This document shows, in pieces, positions 18,371 to 25,916 of a stretch of DNA of 51,992 bases (positions are counted from its first letter, which is position 1; every line of letters starts with the position of its first letter). The DNA comes from a virus, in the IMG/VR virus record IMGVR_UViG_3300011270_000008, positions 1 through 51,992 of that record. One strand, written 5' to 3'. The translations under genes and the position numbers were made by a program. A model generated the notes under the pieces. The model was given only the letters and a program-made list of their open reading frames with translations, was not told the DNA's origin and did no database searches.

Positions 18371-18462
18371 TCTTCTGGTGGGTCATCTCGCCAGCGGCTC
18401 TCATCGAACTCGGAACTCTGGGGGTTGTCTGGTACGTCATGGCCGTGCGGTCGTTGCGGTGA
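18367..18462 (+). CDS. 31-residue membrane peptide
   Basis: GTGA overlaps at both ends. One membrane segment (WWVISPAALIELGTLGVVWYV) is followed by a basic tail (MAVRSLR). It is a candidate holin or lysis accessory. Confidence 0.6.
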   Translation: MIFWWVISPAALIELGTLGVVWYVMAVRSLR

Positions 18463-18542
18463 GAAGGGGAGACTGGTTCCTGTTGGGCATGACGCTCGTT
18501 CTTGTGGCTACGGCGGTTGCTCTGTTCCGCTATGCGCCGTGA
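18459..18542 (+). CDS. 27-residue membrane peptide
   Basis: GTGA overlaps at both ends. A basic start (MRRGDW) precedes one membrane segment (FLLGMTLVLVATAVALF). With its neighbours it forms a run of tiny lysis-region membrane proteins. Confidence 0.55.
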   Translation: MRRGDWFLLGMTLVLVATAVALFRYAP

Positions 18543-18784
18543 TCCTGGCCGAGACGTCGACGGGGACGATCGCAGCTATCGCCGGGGTGGGGAGTGCCGT
18601 GGTGGCTTCGCTCGGATCGCTCGCCGTAGCCTTGGTGAACACCCGAAAGACTTCGGACGTGCAAGCCAAGGTGGACGGCCAGCTCTCGGCGCTACTGGAC
18701 AAGCTGGACGCCGAGCACGCCGCGAGGTCGGCGCTCGAGGTGAAGCTGGCGGTGCTCGAGGATCGGGAAAAGCGTGAGCACTGA
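18539..18784 (+). CDS. small membrane protein with coiled coil (holin candidate)
   Basis: 81 residues, GTG start. An N-terminal membrane helix (IAAIAGVGSAVVASLGSLAVAL) is followed by a charged coiled coil (LDKLDAEHAARSALEVKLAV). This topology is common in actinophage holin-like proteins. Confidence 0.65.
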   Translation: MILAETSTGTIAAIAGVGSAVVASLGSLAVALVNTRKTSDVQAKVDGQLSALLDKLDAEHAARSALEVKLAVLEDREKREH

Positions 18785-19424
18785 CCCGGCTGTCGTGCGA
18801 GCCCAGATCAACGAGGCCGAGAAGCGGGCGGGGCAGCGCCAGGTGCGGCTGCTCATTGTGGCCCTGATCGGGCTCGCTGTCATCGCAGCGTTCGCCGTGG
18901 CGGGGTTCTTCCTCGCCTTCGCCCAAGCCAAGAAGAACGCCGGGCTGACGAAGCAGGTCATCGCTCAGAACGCACAGATCAGGTCGCTGGCCGAGCAGCT
19001 CGCCGGGCTCGCCAAGGCGCAGGCTGACAACTCAGCGCAGGGACGGGCCTTGATTCAGAAGGTGGTCGACCTCACGACCCTGATCGCCAGCTTCACCGAT
19101 CCGACCTCGAAAGCGGCGATGGATCAGCAGGCGCGTACGACGACGGCTCTGAAATCCCTTCTCGCCGGCCAGCAGATCCAGAATGCCGACGTGCTCCGCA
19201 AGTTGGGGGAAATGGCCGTGGCGCTGGCACCGCCTGATCGGATGGCCGAGGTTCAGGCGGCCGTGGCGAAGATCCTGGCCGAGCCGGCACCGCCGATTGT
19301 GATCCCGTCGGTCCCGGCGCCGTCATCGAAGGCGAAGCAATCGGCTACCGTGAGCCCGTTGCCAAGTCTCACGCCTGCCCTGAACGTGCAAGTCCAGTGC
19401 CCCATAATCTGTCCGACGAAGTAG
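18774..19424 (+). CDS. membrane protein with long coiled coil
   Basis: 216 residues from GTG 18774. A charged N-terminus precedes a strong membrane helix (LLIVALIGLAVIAAFAVAGF), a long helical stalk (residues about 60-160) and a Pro/Ser-rich tail ending in CPIICPTK. It overlaps the upstream gene by 11 bp. A lysis or spanin-like stalk role is possible but not demonstrated. Confidence 0.65.
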   Translation: MSTDPAVVRAQINEAEKRAGQRQVRLLIVALIGLAVIAAFAVAGFFLAFAQAKKNAGLTKQVIAQNAQIRSLAEQLAGLAKAQADNSAQGRALIQKVVDLTTLIASFTDPTSKAAMDQQARTTTALKSLLAGQQIQNADVLRKLGEMAVALAPPDRMAEVQAAVAKILAEPAPPIVIPSVPAPSSKAKQSATVSPLPSLTPALNVQVQCPIICPTK

Positions 19425-19437
19425 AGAGGAGAGAGAT

Positions 19438-19572
19438 ATGGCATCAGCAGTCTTCACTGTTCTGGGTTCGTTCTCAACCCACTTCATTCCGGTCATCGGA
19501 CCGTTTCTGGGTGGGGGATTCGACACAGTAGCCGCTCTGTTGCAGGTCGTTGGTCACAGCCTCATCGGCTGA
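19438..19572 (+). CDS. 44-residue hydrophobic peptide
   Basis: ATG 19438 lies behind GAGAGGAGAGAG. The peptide is almost wholly hydrophobic with many Gly (FIPVIGPFLGGGFDTVAALL). It could insert into membranes like a small holin or a pore-forming peptide. Confidence 0.55.
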   Translation: MASAVFTVLGSFSTHFIPVIGPFLGGGFDTVAALLQVVGHSLIG

Positions 19573-19583
19573 GAGGAGAGGAC

Positions 19584-19904
19584 ATGTTCAAGAAGCTGCA
19601 CGCCAAGCTGGACGAGATCTTGGCAATTCTCCGACTGCTGCCGGCGCTGCTCGGGGACCTGAAGGCCACCATGGCGGTTGTGGGGAAGGACGTCACCGAT
19701 GGCAAGGCCACGCTGGCCGAGGTGCGGGGGCTGACCGGGCACGTCGCCACGGTCACGGCGCTGGCCGCGCAGGCGGCCGTGCCTACTTCGGTGCCTGTCG
19801 TCCTGCCTGCTGCTCCTGTACCCGCTCAGGCGCTCCAGAGCGAGCTCAAGTCGGAAGTTGCCAACGTGGATCCGCTGGCAGGTGTTCACCTTCCGGGGCA
19901 GTGA
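19584..19904 (+). CDS. helical lysis-region protein
   Basis: 106 residues, ATG behind GAGAGGAGAGG. The N-terminal amphipathic helix (LHAKLDEILAILRLLPALL) and a Pro/Val-rich middle resemble coiled-coil proteins next to actinophage holins. Its stop overlaps the next GTG. Confidence 0.6.
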   Translation: MFKKLHAKLDEILAILRLLPALLGDLKATMAVVGKDVTDGKATLAEVRGLTGHVATVTALAAQAAVPTSVPVVLPAAPVPAQALQSELKSEVANVDPLAGVHLPGQ

Positions 19905-20104
19905 GCATCCCCCCGCCGCCCGGCCCGCTGGCGCTGACCGCCATCCACCCCAAGATCAAGGCGGCAGCGCTGGCTGGCGCGGTGTTCGCTGTCGGCTCGC
20001 TGCTGACCCTGTACGCCACCGGCGGGCTGACGCTCAAGGCCAGCGTCCTCGCCGTGACGGGGCCACTGGTTGCCGTGGCTGGCGGCTACCTCAAGTCGTC
20101 GTGA
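19901..20104 (+). CDS. holin
   Basis: 67 residues with two predicted membrane helices (AAALAGAVFAVGSLLTLYA and ASVLAVTGPLVAVAGGYL) and a short polar end. Size and topology match class II holins of actinophages, and the endolysin lies 2.3 kb upstream. It is the best holin candidate in the cassette. Confidence 0.7.
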   Translation: MSIPPPPGPLALTAIHPKIKAAALAGAVFAVGSLLTLYATGGLTLKASVLAVTGPLVAVAGGYLKSS

Positions 20105-20292
20105 TGGAATGGACGGAGGGCTACCCGATCACGGTCGTGGTGCCGATTCACTTCGCCTCAAGCCGGGACGCCGCGGTGTGGGTTCAGCGGGCGGTAGTAG
20201 ACGCTCTGGGGGACCACGATACTGACGACCTGACCATCTTCTACGACCGGGCCGACGGATCCACGGTCAAGGTGCGGGAGCTGCTCTCGTGA
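20104..20292 (+). CDS. 62-residue hypothetical protein
   Basis: TGATG-coupled to the holin gene and GTGA-coupled to the next. It is a soluble alpha/beta pattern (YPITVVVPIHFASSRDAAVW). Family unknown. Confidence 0.6.
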   Translation: MEWTEGYPITVVVPIHFASSRDAAVWVQRAVVDALGDHDTDDLTIFYDRADGSTVKVRELLS

Positions 20293-20405
20293 GCTTCCAC
20301 CAGAACCGAACCCGCTACCGACTGCCGATCCCCAAGCTCATCTTCGGGGGGATCTTCATCCCGCTCGGGCCGTGGCTGCTGCTGATCGACCTGCGCAAGA
20401 CTTAA
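20289..20405 (+). CDS. 38-residue membrane peptide, last gene of the late operon
   Basis: The basic start (SFHQNRTRYRLPIPK) precedes one membrane segment (LIFGGIFIPLGPWLLLI) and a short basic tail. The next gene is behind a separate promoter. Confidence 0.55.
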   Translation: MSFHQNRTRYRLPIPKLIFGGIFIPLGPWLLLIDLRKT

Positions 20406-20445
20406 CCCTTATCTTGAGGTAGAGACCTTTTTCGGGCTTCCCCCC

Positions 20446-20473
20446 TTGACGCCTAATCCGCTTATCGTCTACT
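20446..20473 (+). promoter_or_regulatory. promoter before the 20.5-29.8 kb operon
   Basis: TTGACG (20446-20451) and TCTACT (20468-20473) with a 16-base spacer, in the only sizeable gap between the late genes and the next operon. Expected transcription start is about 20480, 27 bases before the RHH gene. Confidence 0.55.
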
Positions 20474-20506
20474 CTTGCGCTACCCGATAAACCGAAAGGG
20501 GCGAGA

Positions 20507-20659
20507 GTGAAGACGTCGGACGTGTTGGGGGGCGAGCTTCACCGGCAGGCGAAAGCACAAGCCGCTCTTGAGGGACGCTCGCTGATGTCGCTGGTAGCTG
20601 AGGCTGTCCGCATCTACCTGGCTGAGAAGGCCAAGGGCGGGAAGGCGAAGTCGGCATGA
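20507..20659 (+). CDS. ribbon-helix-helix DNA-binding protein
   Basis: 50 residues from GTG 20507 behind AAAGGGG. The pattern fits a CopG/Arc-type RHH: a short strand, then helices LHRQAKAQAALEGRSLMSLV and AEAVRIYLAEKAK, ending in a basic tail. As first gene of its operon, directly after the promoter, it may control that promoter. Confidence 0.65.
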   Translation: MKTSDVLGGELHRQAKAQAALEGRSLMSLVAEAVRIYLAEKAKGGKAKSA

Positions 20660-20802
20660 TGTACGCCTTGGCCGCGGAACGCTTCGGCTTCATGGCCGTC
20701 CAGCGGGCCTACGAACACGCATGGGGATGGCTCGCCTTCGATCTGTTCTTCATGCTGCTGATGATTTCGGAGGCCGCAAAAAGCAGGACCGCCAGCGGCT
20801 AA
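20656..20802 (+). CDS. 48-residue membrane protein
   Basis: ATGA overlap with the RHH gene. An amphipathic start is followed by one membrane segment (WLAFDLFFMLLMISEAA). The stop codon lies within the terminator-like hairpin that follows. Function unknown. Confidence 0.5.
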   Translation: MMYALAAERFGFMAVQRAYEHAWGWLAFDLFFMLLMISEAAKSRTASG

Positions 20803-20810
20803 CTGGCGGC
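20790..20810 (+). terminator. hairpin overlapping the stop of the preceding gene
   Basis: CCGCCAG (20790-20796) and CTGGCGG (20804-20810) with a 7-base loop holding the TAA. There is no T-run, so it may be a partial terminator separating the RHH pair from the later genes. Confidence 0.5.
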
Positions 20811-20861
20811 CCCGGGCCGGGCAACGGCTCGGTAGGGATTCTACCCGGAAGGGGGCAGGGC

Positions 20862-21008
20862 ATGGCAGAGCAGACCCCGCAGCTTCAAAAGTGCAAGCGG
20901 TGTAACCAGAGTCAGGACCCCAGGGAGTTCTCGTGGGGTTACCACTTCGAGCCCGGCAATGCCCACGTCTGGTGCCGCACATGCCAGTTCCGGGTGGTGG
21001 CTCGCTGA
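20862..21008 (+). CDS. zinc-finger-like small protein
   Basis: 48 residues, ATG behind GAAGGGGG. CKRCNQ and CRTCQF pairs are 27 residues apart (treble-clef-like). This is the first of about ten very small Cys-pair proteins in this operon. TGATG overlap with the next gene. Confidence 0.65.
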   Translation: MAEQTPQLQKCKRCNQSQDPREFSWGYHFEPGNAHVWCRTCQFRVVAR

Positions 21009-21241
21009 TGGCGACACACAGCAACTACATCTCGGCGGCACTCATCCTTGACATGGAGCAGCCGGCGCCGCAGGCATGGGTGACCGGTCTGAACGGCGTC
21101 GTGAGCTTCGACTTCGGGCGGTGCGGGAGCTTCCAGGTGCAGTCGCAGGACCCCGATGCGCTGGCGAGGGTTGCGCAGGCGTTCGCCATCGCAGCCGATG
21201 AGCTGGCCGGGCAGCAGGCGGAAGCCAAGGTGCAGGCATGA
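21008..21241 (+). CDS. 77-residue hypothetical protein
   Basis: TGATG and ATGA overlaps at its ends. A beta-rich start (WVTGLNGVVSFDFGRCGSF) precedes a helix (PDALARVAQAFAIAADELAG). No family recognised. Confidence 0.6.
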   Translation: MATHSNYISAALILDMEQPAPQAWVTGLNGVVSFDFGRCGSFQVQSQDPDALARVAQAFAIAADELAGQQAEAKVQA

Positions 21242-21657
21242 GCCCCGTGCGGCGGCTGCCGGTCGAGATTCAGGCTGAGGTGCAGCGGCTGACGGCGAAG
21301 ATCCGGGACAGCGAGGACGACGCCGTGTTGCGGTCGCTGGTGTCAGCCCGAGAGGCACTCGAATGGGCCGAGGGACGCGCCAGTTGCACGCCGACGGACT
21401 TCATCATCGAGCCCGGTGCGGAACAGTACAGTGAGGACCTGCAGGTGCTGCGGCGGCTCACCAGCTTCACCCCCCAGCAGCTCGACGGCATGGCGTGCGC
21501 CCGGTGCGGCGCTGCGGCCGTCCAGGTTGACGAAGCGGCTGGCAAGGTCATCGTGCCCGCCATGAAGCCGCTCGCTGAGGCCCCCAGCCTGTTCGTCTGC
21601 GATCCCGCCTGCAAGCCGGTCAGCGAGGAAGGCAGCTCCCATGTCTCCCCGTGCTGA
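21238..21657 (+). CDS. helical protein with Cys pair
   Basis: 139 residues. The helical N-terminus (VEIQAEVQRLTAKIRDSEDD) is followed by CARCGA and a CDPAC motif near the end, suggesting a C-terminal zinc site. Function unknown. Confidence 0.6.
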   Translation: MSPVRRLPVEIQAEVQRLTAKIRDSEDDAVLRSLVSAREALEWAEGRASCTPTDFIIEPGAEQYSEDLQVLRRLTSFTPQQLDGMACARCGAAAVQVDEAAGKVIVPAMKPLAEAPSLFVCDPACKPVSEEGSSHVSPC

Positions 21658-21826
21658 CGACCCGGAAGTCCAGGAGCGCATCAGGGCCGCGGTGGCGAGG
21701 GCTGAGGAAGTCTGCGCACGCTGCCGACCGAAGCCGATGACCCGACTGGACAGCGGGCCGCAGTCTGAGAACCAGTGGGAAACCCAGATGCGAGAGACCT
21801 ACCCGGGATGGGGTGAGGGGGAATGA
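21641..21826 (+). CDS. 61-residue hypothetical protein
   Basis: Overlaps the previous gene by 17 bp. One CARC motif follows a charged helix, then a Trp/Glu-rich end. Function unknown. Confidence 0.55.
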   Translation: MSPRADDPEVQERIRAAVARAEEVCARCRPKPMTRLDSGPQSENQWETQMRETYPGWGEGE

Positions 21827-22047
21827 GCGCCCTTGTGTTCACGCTGGGGTGTCGCAAGGGGCACAGGATCAACGTCGACGAGCTTGAGGCCAAGCGGATC
21901 AATGGGACAGCTTGCCAGGAGTGCTACGGCATGCTTCTTGTCGTGGGCGTCCGGGGGAGCGTCGGCGAGGGCGCCAGAGTCACCGCGCAGCGATGCCCGC
22001 ACCACGTCAACGGCGACTCGATCTGCCGACGCCAGAAGGGGGCCTGA
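21823..22047 (+). CDS. 74-residue Cys/His-rich protein
   Basis: ATGA-coupled. Cys at CRKGH, CQEC, CPHH and CRRQ can form one zinc site. No family recognised. It ends one base before the nuclease start. Confidence 0.55.
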   Translation: MSALVFTLGCRKGHRINVDELEAKRINGTACQECYGMLLVVGVRGSVGEGARVTAQRCPHHVNGDSICRRQKGA

Positions 22048-22048
22048 G

Positions 22049-22804
22049 ATGGAGGGTAGTCACTACAGGTACGGCGGGCGCAGCTTCGTCCGGGTTACAG
22101 AGGTGCTGAAGGTGCTGAACAAACCTGCGCTGGTGGGGTGGGCGGCGAAGACGGCGGCTCGCCTGGTGCTGGATGATCCGGCGACGTACAACACGCCCGA
22201 GAAGGCCGCTCAGGGGATCTACGCCAACAAGGGCGAGTCGGCGGCGCGGGGATCGGCTGTTCATCTCTTCGCTGAGAACGTGAGCAAGGGCACGCCGGTC
22301 GACATCGCCGAGCTCCCCGATGAGCTCAAGGGATACGGCGTGGCGTTCCAGGGGTTCATGAGGATGTGCGCCCCGAAGCCGCTCTACGTCGAGGCTTCGC
22401 TCTACAGCGAGACGCACGGCTACGCGGGAACGACGGACCTGATCGCCACGCTCGCCGATGGGCTGGTCTACGACATCGACTTCAAGACGGCGCGGGGGGT
22501 CTATGACGAGAACAAGCTGCAGCTTGCCGCCTACCGGGGGGCCGAGATCATCGTGCCGACGCTGCCGAATGTTCCGTGCCCGAAGTGTGACGCCAGCGGG
22601 AAGGTGGACGGTGTGAAATGCGGCGAGTGCGCTGGGGGCGGCTTCCTGTTCTCTCCGGTGCCCATGCCAGCCATCGACAAGGCCGCCGTGGTCCTGCTCG
22701 GCGCCGACGGTCGGTGGTCGATCACCGAGGTCGACACTCCACTTGAACCGTTCCTGCACCTGCTCGAAGTGTGGCGCTGGCTGAACAACGGGGGGCCGCG
22801 GTGA
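22049..22804 (+). CDS. RecB/Cas4-like PD-(D/E)xK nuclease
   Basis: 251 residues. The PDDEXK core is visible: His72 (GSAVHLFAE), Glu115 (VEASLY), Asp130 (GTTDLIA), Asp144-x-Lys146 (IDFKT) and QLAAY at 158-162. It probably acts as a DNA exonuclease in recombination or host DNA breakdown. After the core, CPKC (177-180) and CGEC (191-194) flank Gly residues like half of a DnaJ zinc repeat, which is unusual for the fold. It shares an operon with a RusA-like gene and a Gp3-like gene. Confidence 0.8.
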   Translation: MEGSHYRYGGRSFVRVTEVLKVLNKPALVGWAAKTAARLVLDDPATYNTPEKAAQGIYANKGESAARGSAVHLFAENVSKGTPVDIAELPDELKGYGVAFQGFMRMCAPKPLYVEASLYSETHGYAGTTDLIATLADGLVYDIDFKTARGVYDENKLQLAAYRGAEIIVPTLPNVPCPKCDASGKVDGVKCGECAGGGFLFSPVPMPAIDKAAVVLLGADGRWSITEVDTPLEPFLHLLEVWRWLNNGGPR

Positions 22805-22875
22805 GGCAGGTGGAGAAGTTCTGGTACTGGGTCGTGTGGCTGGTAGGCCACTACGTGTTCCGGTGGGACCGGTGA
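22801..22875 (+). CDS. 24-residue hydrophobic peptide
   Basis: GTGA overlaps at both ends. Trp-rich membrane-like segment (FWYWVVWLVGHYVFRW). Very short; supported mainly by perfect coupling. Confidence 0.4.
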   Translation: MRQVEKFWYWVVWLVGHYVFRWDR

Positions 22876-23006
22876 GCTATCTCTGGGCCATCCTCGTTGC
22901 GACCGCCGTGGCCGTGGCTCTCGGGCTGTGGGCGTGGCACATCGACGAGGGAAGTGGACGGTACGCCGGGGGGAAGTCTCGCCGGGATCTTGAGCGGGCC
23001 CGATAA
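22872..23006 (+). CDS. 44-residue membrane protein
   Basis: GTG start overlapping the previous stop. One membrane helix (LWAILVATAVAVALGLWAW) and a charged tail. Function unknown. Confidence 0.5.
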   Translation: MSYLWAILVATAVAVALGLWAWHIDEGSGRYAGGKSRRDLERAR

Positions 23007-23084
23007 GGACTGGTGCGACCGGATGGCAGTGGGGGCTGAGGAGTGGTTGCCGTGAGCGACAGTCGAAGTCGAAGGGGGACGGGC

Positions 23085-24440
23085 ATGAATCAGGAGATTG
23101 CGGTGCGGCAGTCGGAAGAACTCGCTGAGCCCGGACAGGGAAGGTATCCGGTCCCGAGAATTTCACCTGATCTTGTGCGGCCACGGCTGCCTGAGGTCGG
23201 GCGCATCCGGCTTGGCGAGAAGAAGGGCGAGAAGGGCTACCCGGCGAAGCTGGACGCCTTCCGCTTCACCTCGCGGGACCGGGCGCTTATGGAGATCGTG
23301 GCTGACCGCTTCGGGGGCCAGGTGCGCGAGTGGCTGAGTGACGAGGGGCCGCAGTGGCAGGTGTACTCGGAGGCCACCTCGCTCGAGGTCGTCGTGCCCA
23401 AAGCCGAGCTCGCCTTCTCGCAGTGGTTCGAGAACTGGGACGGGGCGGTCTGCCGGCGGCGCTGCGACGGGCACCGGGAGATCATCGGCGAGCAGGCATG
23501 CGTCTGCGATCCCGACAACCGGGCCTGCCTACCGACGACTCGCCTGAATGTCATGCTGCCGGACATCCCTGGCATGGGCGTCTGGCGGGTGGAGTCGCAC
23601 GGGTTCAACGCCGCCGCTGAGATTCTGGGCACGATAGAACTCGCCGCGGCGTCTGGGGCCACCTTGCTCCCGGCCACGTTGATGCTGGCGCAGCGGTCCA
23701 AGCGACGGGTCGATCCAAAGAAGGTCGTCACGAACCGCTTCGTCGTGCCCGTGCTGGTCATCAACGCCAGCCTGCGGGAGATGGTTGCCGAGCAGGACGT
23801 CATCCGGCGCCGCACGCTGGGCCTGTTGCCGATGGCCGAGCGGGCTGACGAAAGCCGCATGAAGGCGCTCCGGACGGCAGTGTTCACCCGCTGGCCCGAG
23901 AGCGTCAGCGAGCCCGAGCGGTCTCAGCGCCTCGCACAGCTCTCAGAGATGCTCGGCCGGCCGGTGCTCACCATCTCGCAGGATCACGACCTGACCATGC
24001 GGGAGGCCATCCTCCTGGCCGACACCGTGGACTCGCTGCCCAGATCAGTGACAGCCGGGGAAGCGCCCCGAGAAGAGGAGGGAGACGGAGCAGATCACCG
24101 CCTGGACGACTGGCAGGTGCCAGCGTCTGAGGCAACGGATGCCGCGGGGGCCGAGGAAACCACGCTTGGGGAAGTGCGGACCAGCTCGGCCCCCGCGGCG
24201 CCACACACCGTTCAGTCCCTCATCGGCGAGAGCGATGCCATGGTCGAGTACCGGGACGTGCGGGAGCAGATCAAGGCCCGCAAGCGCAACGCCGCGGCCA
24301 TCGCCACCACCCGGGAGTTCATGATCGGCCAGGGAGACGCCTACAAGGGCGTGACCCCGGAAGCCGGGATCAAGAAGCTCGACGAAGAGGGGATCCTGGA
24401 GCAGCTCACGGCCAAGCTGATCGAACGGCACCTGTCGTGA
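23085..24440 (+). CDS. Gp3-like protein (recombination directionality factor family)
   Basis: 451 residues from ATG 23085 behind AAGGGGGA; GTG 23052 is possible. The first ~230 residues match the Gp3-like family, whose founder phiC31 gp3 switches a serine integrase to excision: RIRLGEKKGEKGYPAKLD, FRFTSRDRALMEIVADRFGG, SLEVVVPKAEL and a Cys cluster (CRRRCDG, then CVCDPDNRACLP). The C-terminal 220 residues are extra and helical. No integrase is seen in the window, so the role may be DNA metabolism rather than excision. Confidence 0.75.
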   Translation: MNQEIAVRQSEELAEPGQGRYPVPRISPDLVRPRLPEVGRIRLGEKKGEKGYPAKLDAFRFTSRDRALMEIVADRFGGQVREWLSDEGPQWQVYSEATSLEVVVPKAELAFSQWFENWDGAVCRRRCDGHREIIGEQACVCDPDNRACLPTTRLNVMLPDIPGMGVWRVESHGFNAAAEILGTIELAAASGATLLPATLMLAQRSKRRVDPKKVVTNRFVVPVLVINASLREMVAEQDVIRRRTLGLLPMAERADESRMKALRTAVFTRWPESVSEPERSQRLAQLSEMLGRPVLTISQDHDLTMREAILLADTVDSLPRSVTAGEAPREEEGDGADHRLDDWQVPASEATDAAGAEETTLGEVRTSSAPAAPHTVQSLIGESDAMVEYRDVREQIKARKRNAAAIATTREFMIGQGDAYKGVTPEAGIKKLDEEGILEQLTAKLIERHLS

Positions 24441-24646
24441 ACGAGTGGTTCTCTACCTGCCCGGCGTGCGGCAAGCCGCTGGGGCCGTGGACGCTGGGGG
24501 CGGATGCACTCTGCCAGGGCCACGAGGAGCCCGTTTCCATTGACATCGACTACCCGGACCAGCAGCGGCATTTCACACCGACTAACGCACAGCAGCGGGC
24601 GCGGCAGCGGCGAGAGCGCAAGCGAGCGAAGGGGGCACGGGCATGA
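24437..24646 (+). CDS. small zinc-ribbon-like protein with basic tail
   Basis: 69 residues. STCPACGKPLGP and a later Cys/His (CQGHEE) suggest a zinc knuckle. The C-terminus is strongly basic (QQRARQRRERKRAKG), so nucleic-acid binding is plausible. Confidence 0.6.
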   Translation: MNEWFSTCPACGKPLGPWTLGADALCQGHEEPVSIDIDYPDQQRHFTPTNAQQRARQRRERKRAKGARA

Positions 24647-24918
24647 GCACCTGCCAAGCACCGGAGGGCTGCGGCTCGCCCGTTCATGCGAGAGGGCTGT
24701 GCAGCAAGCATTACCAGCGGGCGCTCTACGGCGGATCACTGCCGCTGACGGGGAGCCGCATGTCTGCTGCGGAAGTCCAGCGGGTGAGTGATCTGGCCGA
24801 CGCCGCGTGCCCCCGGTTCATCCTCATCGTCCACCCGAACTTCAAGCTGCCCGAAGGATTCCACCTTGGCGCGGCGGCGCACGACAAGCACGGACGACCC
24901 ACCCGGAGGCCGGCATGA
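24643..24918 (+). CDS. small Cys/His protein
   Basis: 91 residues. CQAPEGCGSPVHARGLCSKH is a treble-clef-like signature seen in phage HNH-associated and DNA-binding small proteins. The rest is unremarkable. ATGA-coupled on both sides. Confidence 0.6.
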   Translation: MSTCQAPEGCGSPVHARGLCSKHYQRALYGGSLPLTGSRMSAAEVQRVSDLADAACPRFILIVHPNFKLPEGFHLGAAAHDKHGRPTRRPA

Positions 24919-25079
24919 GCAACGACCTTTGCGAGCGGCTGATGGAGGCCCGGGCGCTGCTGTGGGAAGCGGCTGTGGAGCTTCGGCGGCTACGTGGACA
25001 GTTTGAGCCTCAAGCTGAGGTTGATAGTTCCGACATGGTTGACATGGCCGAGGTTCACCGGCTGATGGAGCTGCCATGA
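24915..25079 (+). CDS. 54-residue helical protein
   Basis: ATGA overlaps at both ends. Mostly one or two helices (CERLMEARALLWEAAVELRR). Function unknown. Confidence 0.5.
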   Translation: MSNDLCERLMEARALLWEAAVELRRLRGQFEPQAEVDSSDMVDMAEVHRLMELP

Positions 25080-25333
25080 GCGGCTTGGAGTTCACGCTCA
25101 AGAAGACGTGGGCGGGGCCGGGGCCGCAGTGGATCGTCGTGCATCCGGCGGGGTACGGCGTGGCGACGTTCGGCGAGTCTGACTACGAGCTGGCCCGCTG
25201 GGATGCCGAGCACCGGACATCCCGGGCTGAGGAGACCTGCCGAATCTGGGGGATCTCACCGGCCGAGTTCATCGCCGTAGCGGCCAGGCGCTTCGATGAG
25301 TTCCTGCTGACGATGCGGGGGGACGCGGCATGA
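25076..25333 (+). CDS. 85-residue hypothetical protein
   Basis: An N-terminal beta part (LKKTWAGPGPQWIVVHPAGY) and a C-terminal helix with SPAEFIAVAARRFDEFLL. ATGA-coupled. Family unknown. Confidence 0.55.
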   Translation: MSGLEFTLKKTWAGPGPQWIVVHPAGYGVATFGESDYELARWDAEHRTSRAEETCRIWGISPAEFIAVAARRFDEFLLTMRGDAA

Positions 25334-25728
25334 AGCGCTGCACGGGCTGCCGGCTTGAGAAGCCGGTCGGGGAGTTCTACCGTAAGCGGGCCGCGCGGGA
25401 TGGGCGCCAGCACTGCTGCAAGCCGTGCTCGGAGGCTCGTAAGCGAGTCAGCCGGGCGAAGGCCAAGGTGGCGATCTGGCGGCCGACGGGGTTCTCTGCC
25501 CGACCGGCGCTCATGGTGATCCAGCAGTTGGCGCTTGAGTGGGGCAGCGAGCGGGATGCGGCGAAGGCCCTGGCGGTGCGGGACGGGAGCAACTGGCAGG
25601 CATGGGAGCGGGCGATCGAGCGGTGGCGAGAGTCAGGGATGATGACGGAGGAAGCGGCCGACCGGTTCGCCTGCGCGGCGGGGCGCCACGTTGAGGAGCT
25701 TTGGGGCAGCGAGCGGGGGGCGGCATGA
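25330..25728 (+). CDS. zinc-finger protein with helical C-terminus
   Basis: 132 residues. KRCTGCRLEKPVGEFYRKR and HCCKPCSEARKR form a treble-clef finger like those of small HNH-type proteins, but no HNH catalytic His is evident. The C-terminal 80 residues are helical. Likely nucleic-acid binding. Confidence 0.6.
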   Translation: MKRCTGCRLEKPVGEFYRKRAARDGRQHCCKPCSEARKRVSRAKAKVAIWRPTGFSARPALMVIQQLALEWGSERDAAKALAVRDGSNWQAWERAIERWRESGMMTEEAADRFACAAGRHVEELWGSERGAA

Positions 25729-25916
25729 TTCGTGTGACGAAACGGGTCGCTCGCAAGCGGCATGCCTGTACAGCCTGCACTCACGCGATCCTGCCAGGGG
25801 ATTCCTACCTTGAGCATGTCGCTTCTCCGTATCACGATGACCTCGGAAATGACCATTGGTGGCGCCTGTGTGAATGCCGAGACTGCGGCGAGCGGTACGG
25901 AAGGGAAGCCTCATGA
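25725..25916 (+). CDS. 63-residue Cys/His protein
   Basis: HACTACTHAILPGDSYLEHV and CECRDCGE suggest one zinc site. It resembles small phage proteins with a GDxYLE motif. Function unknown. Confidence 0.55.
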   Translation: MIRVTKRVARKRHACTACTHAILPGDSYLEHVASPYHDDLGNDHWWRLCECRDCGERYGREAS

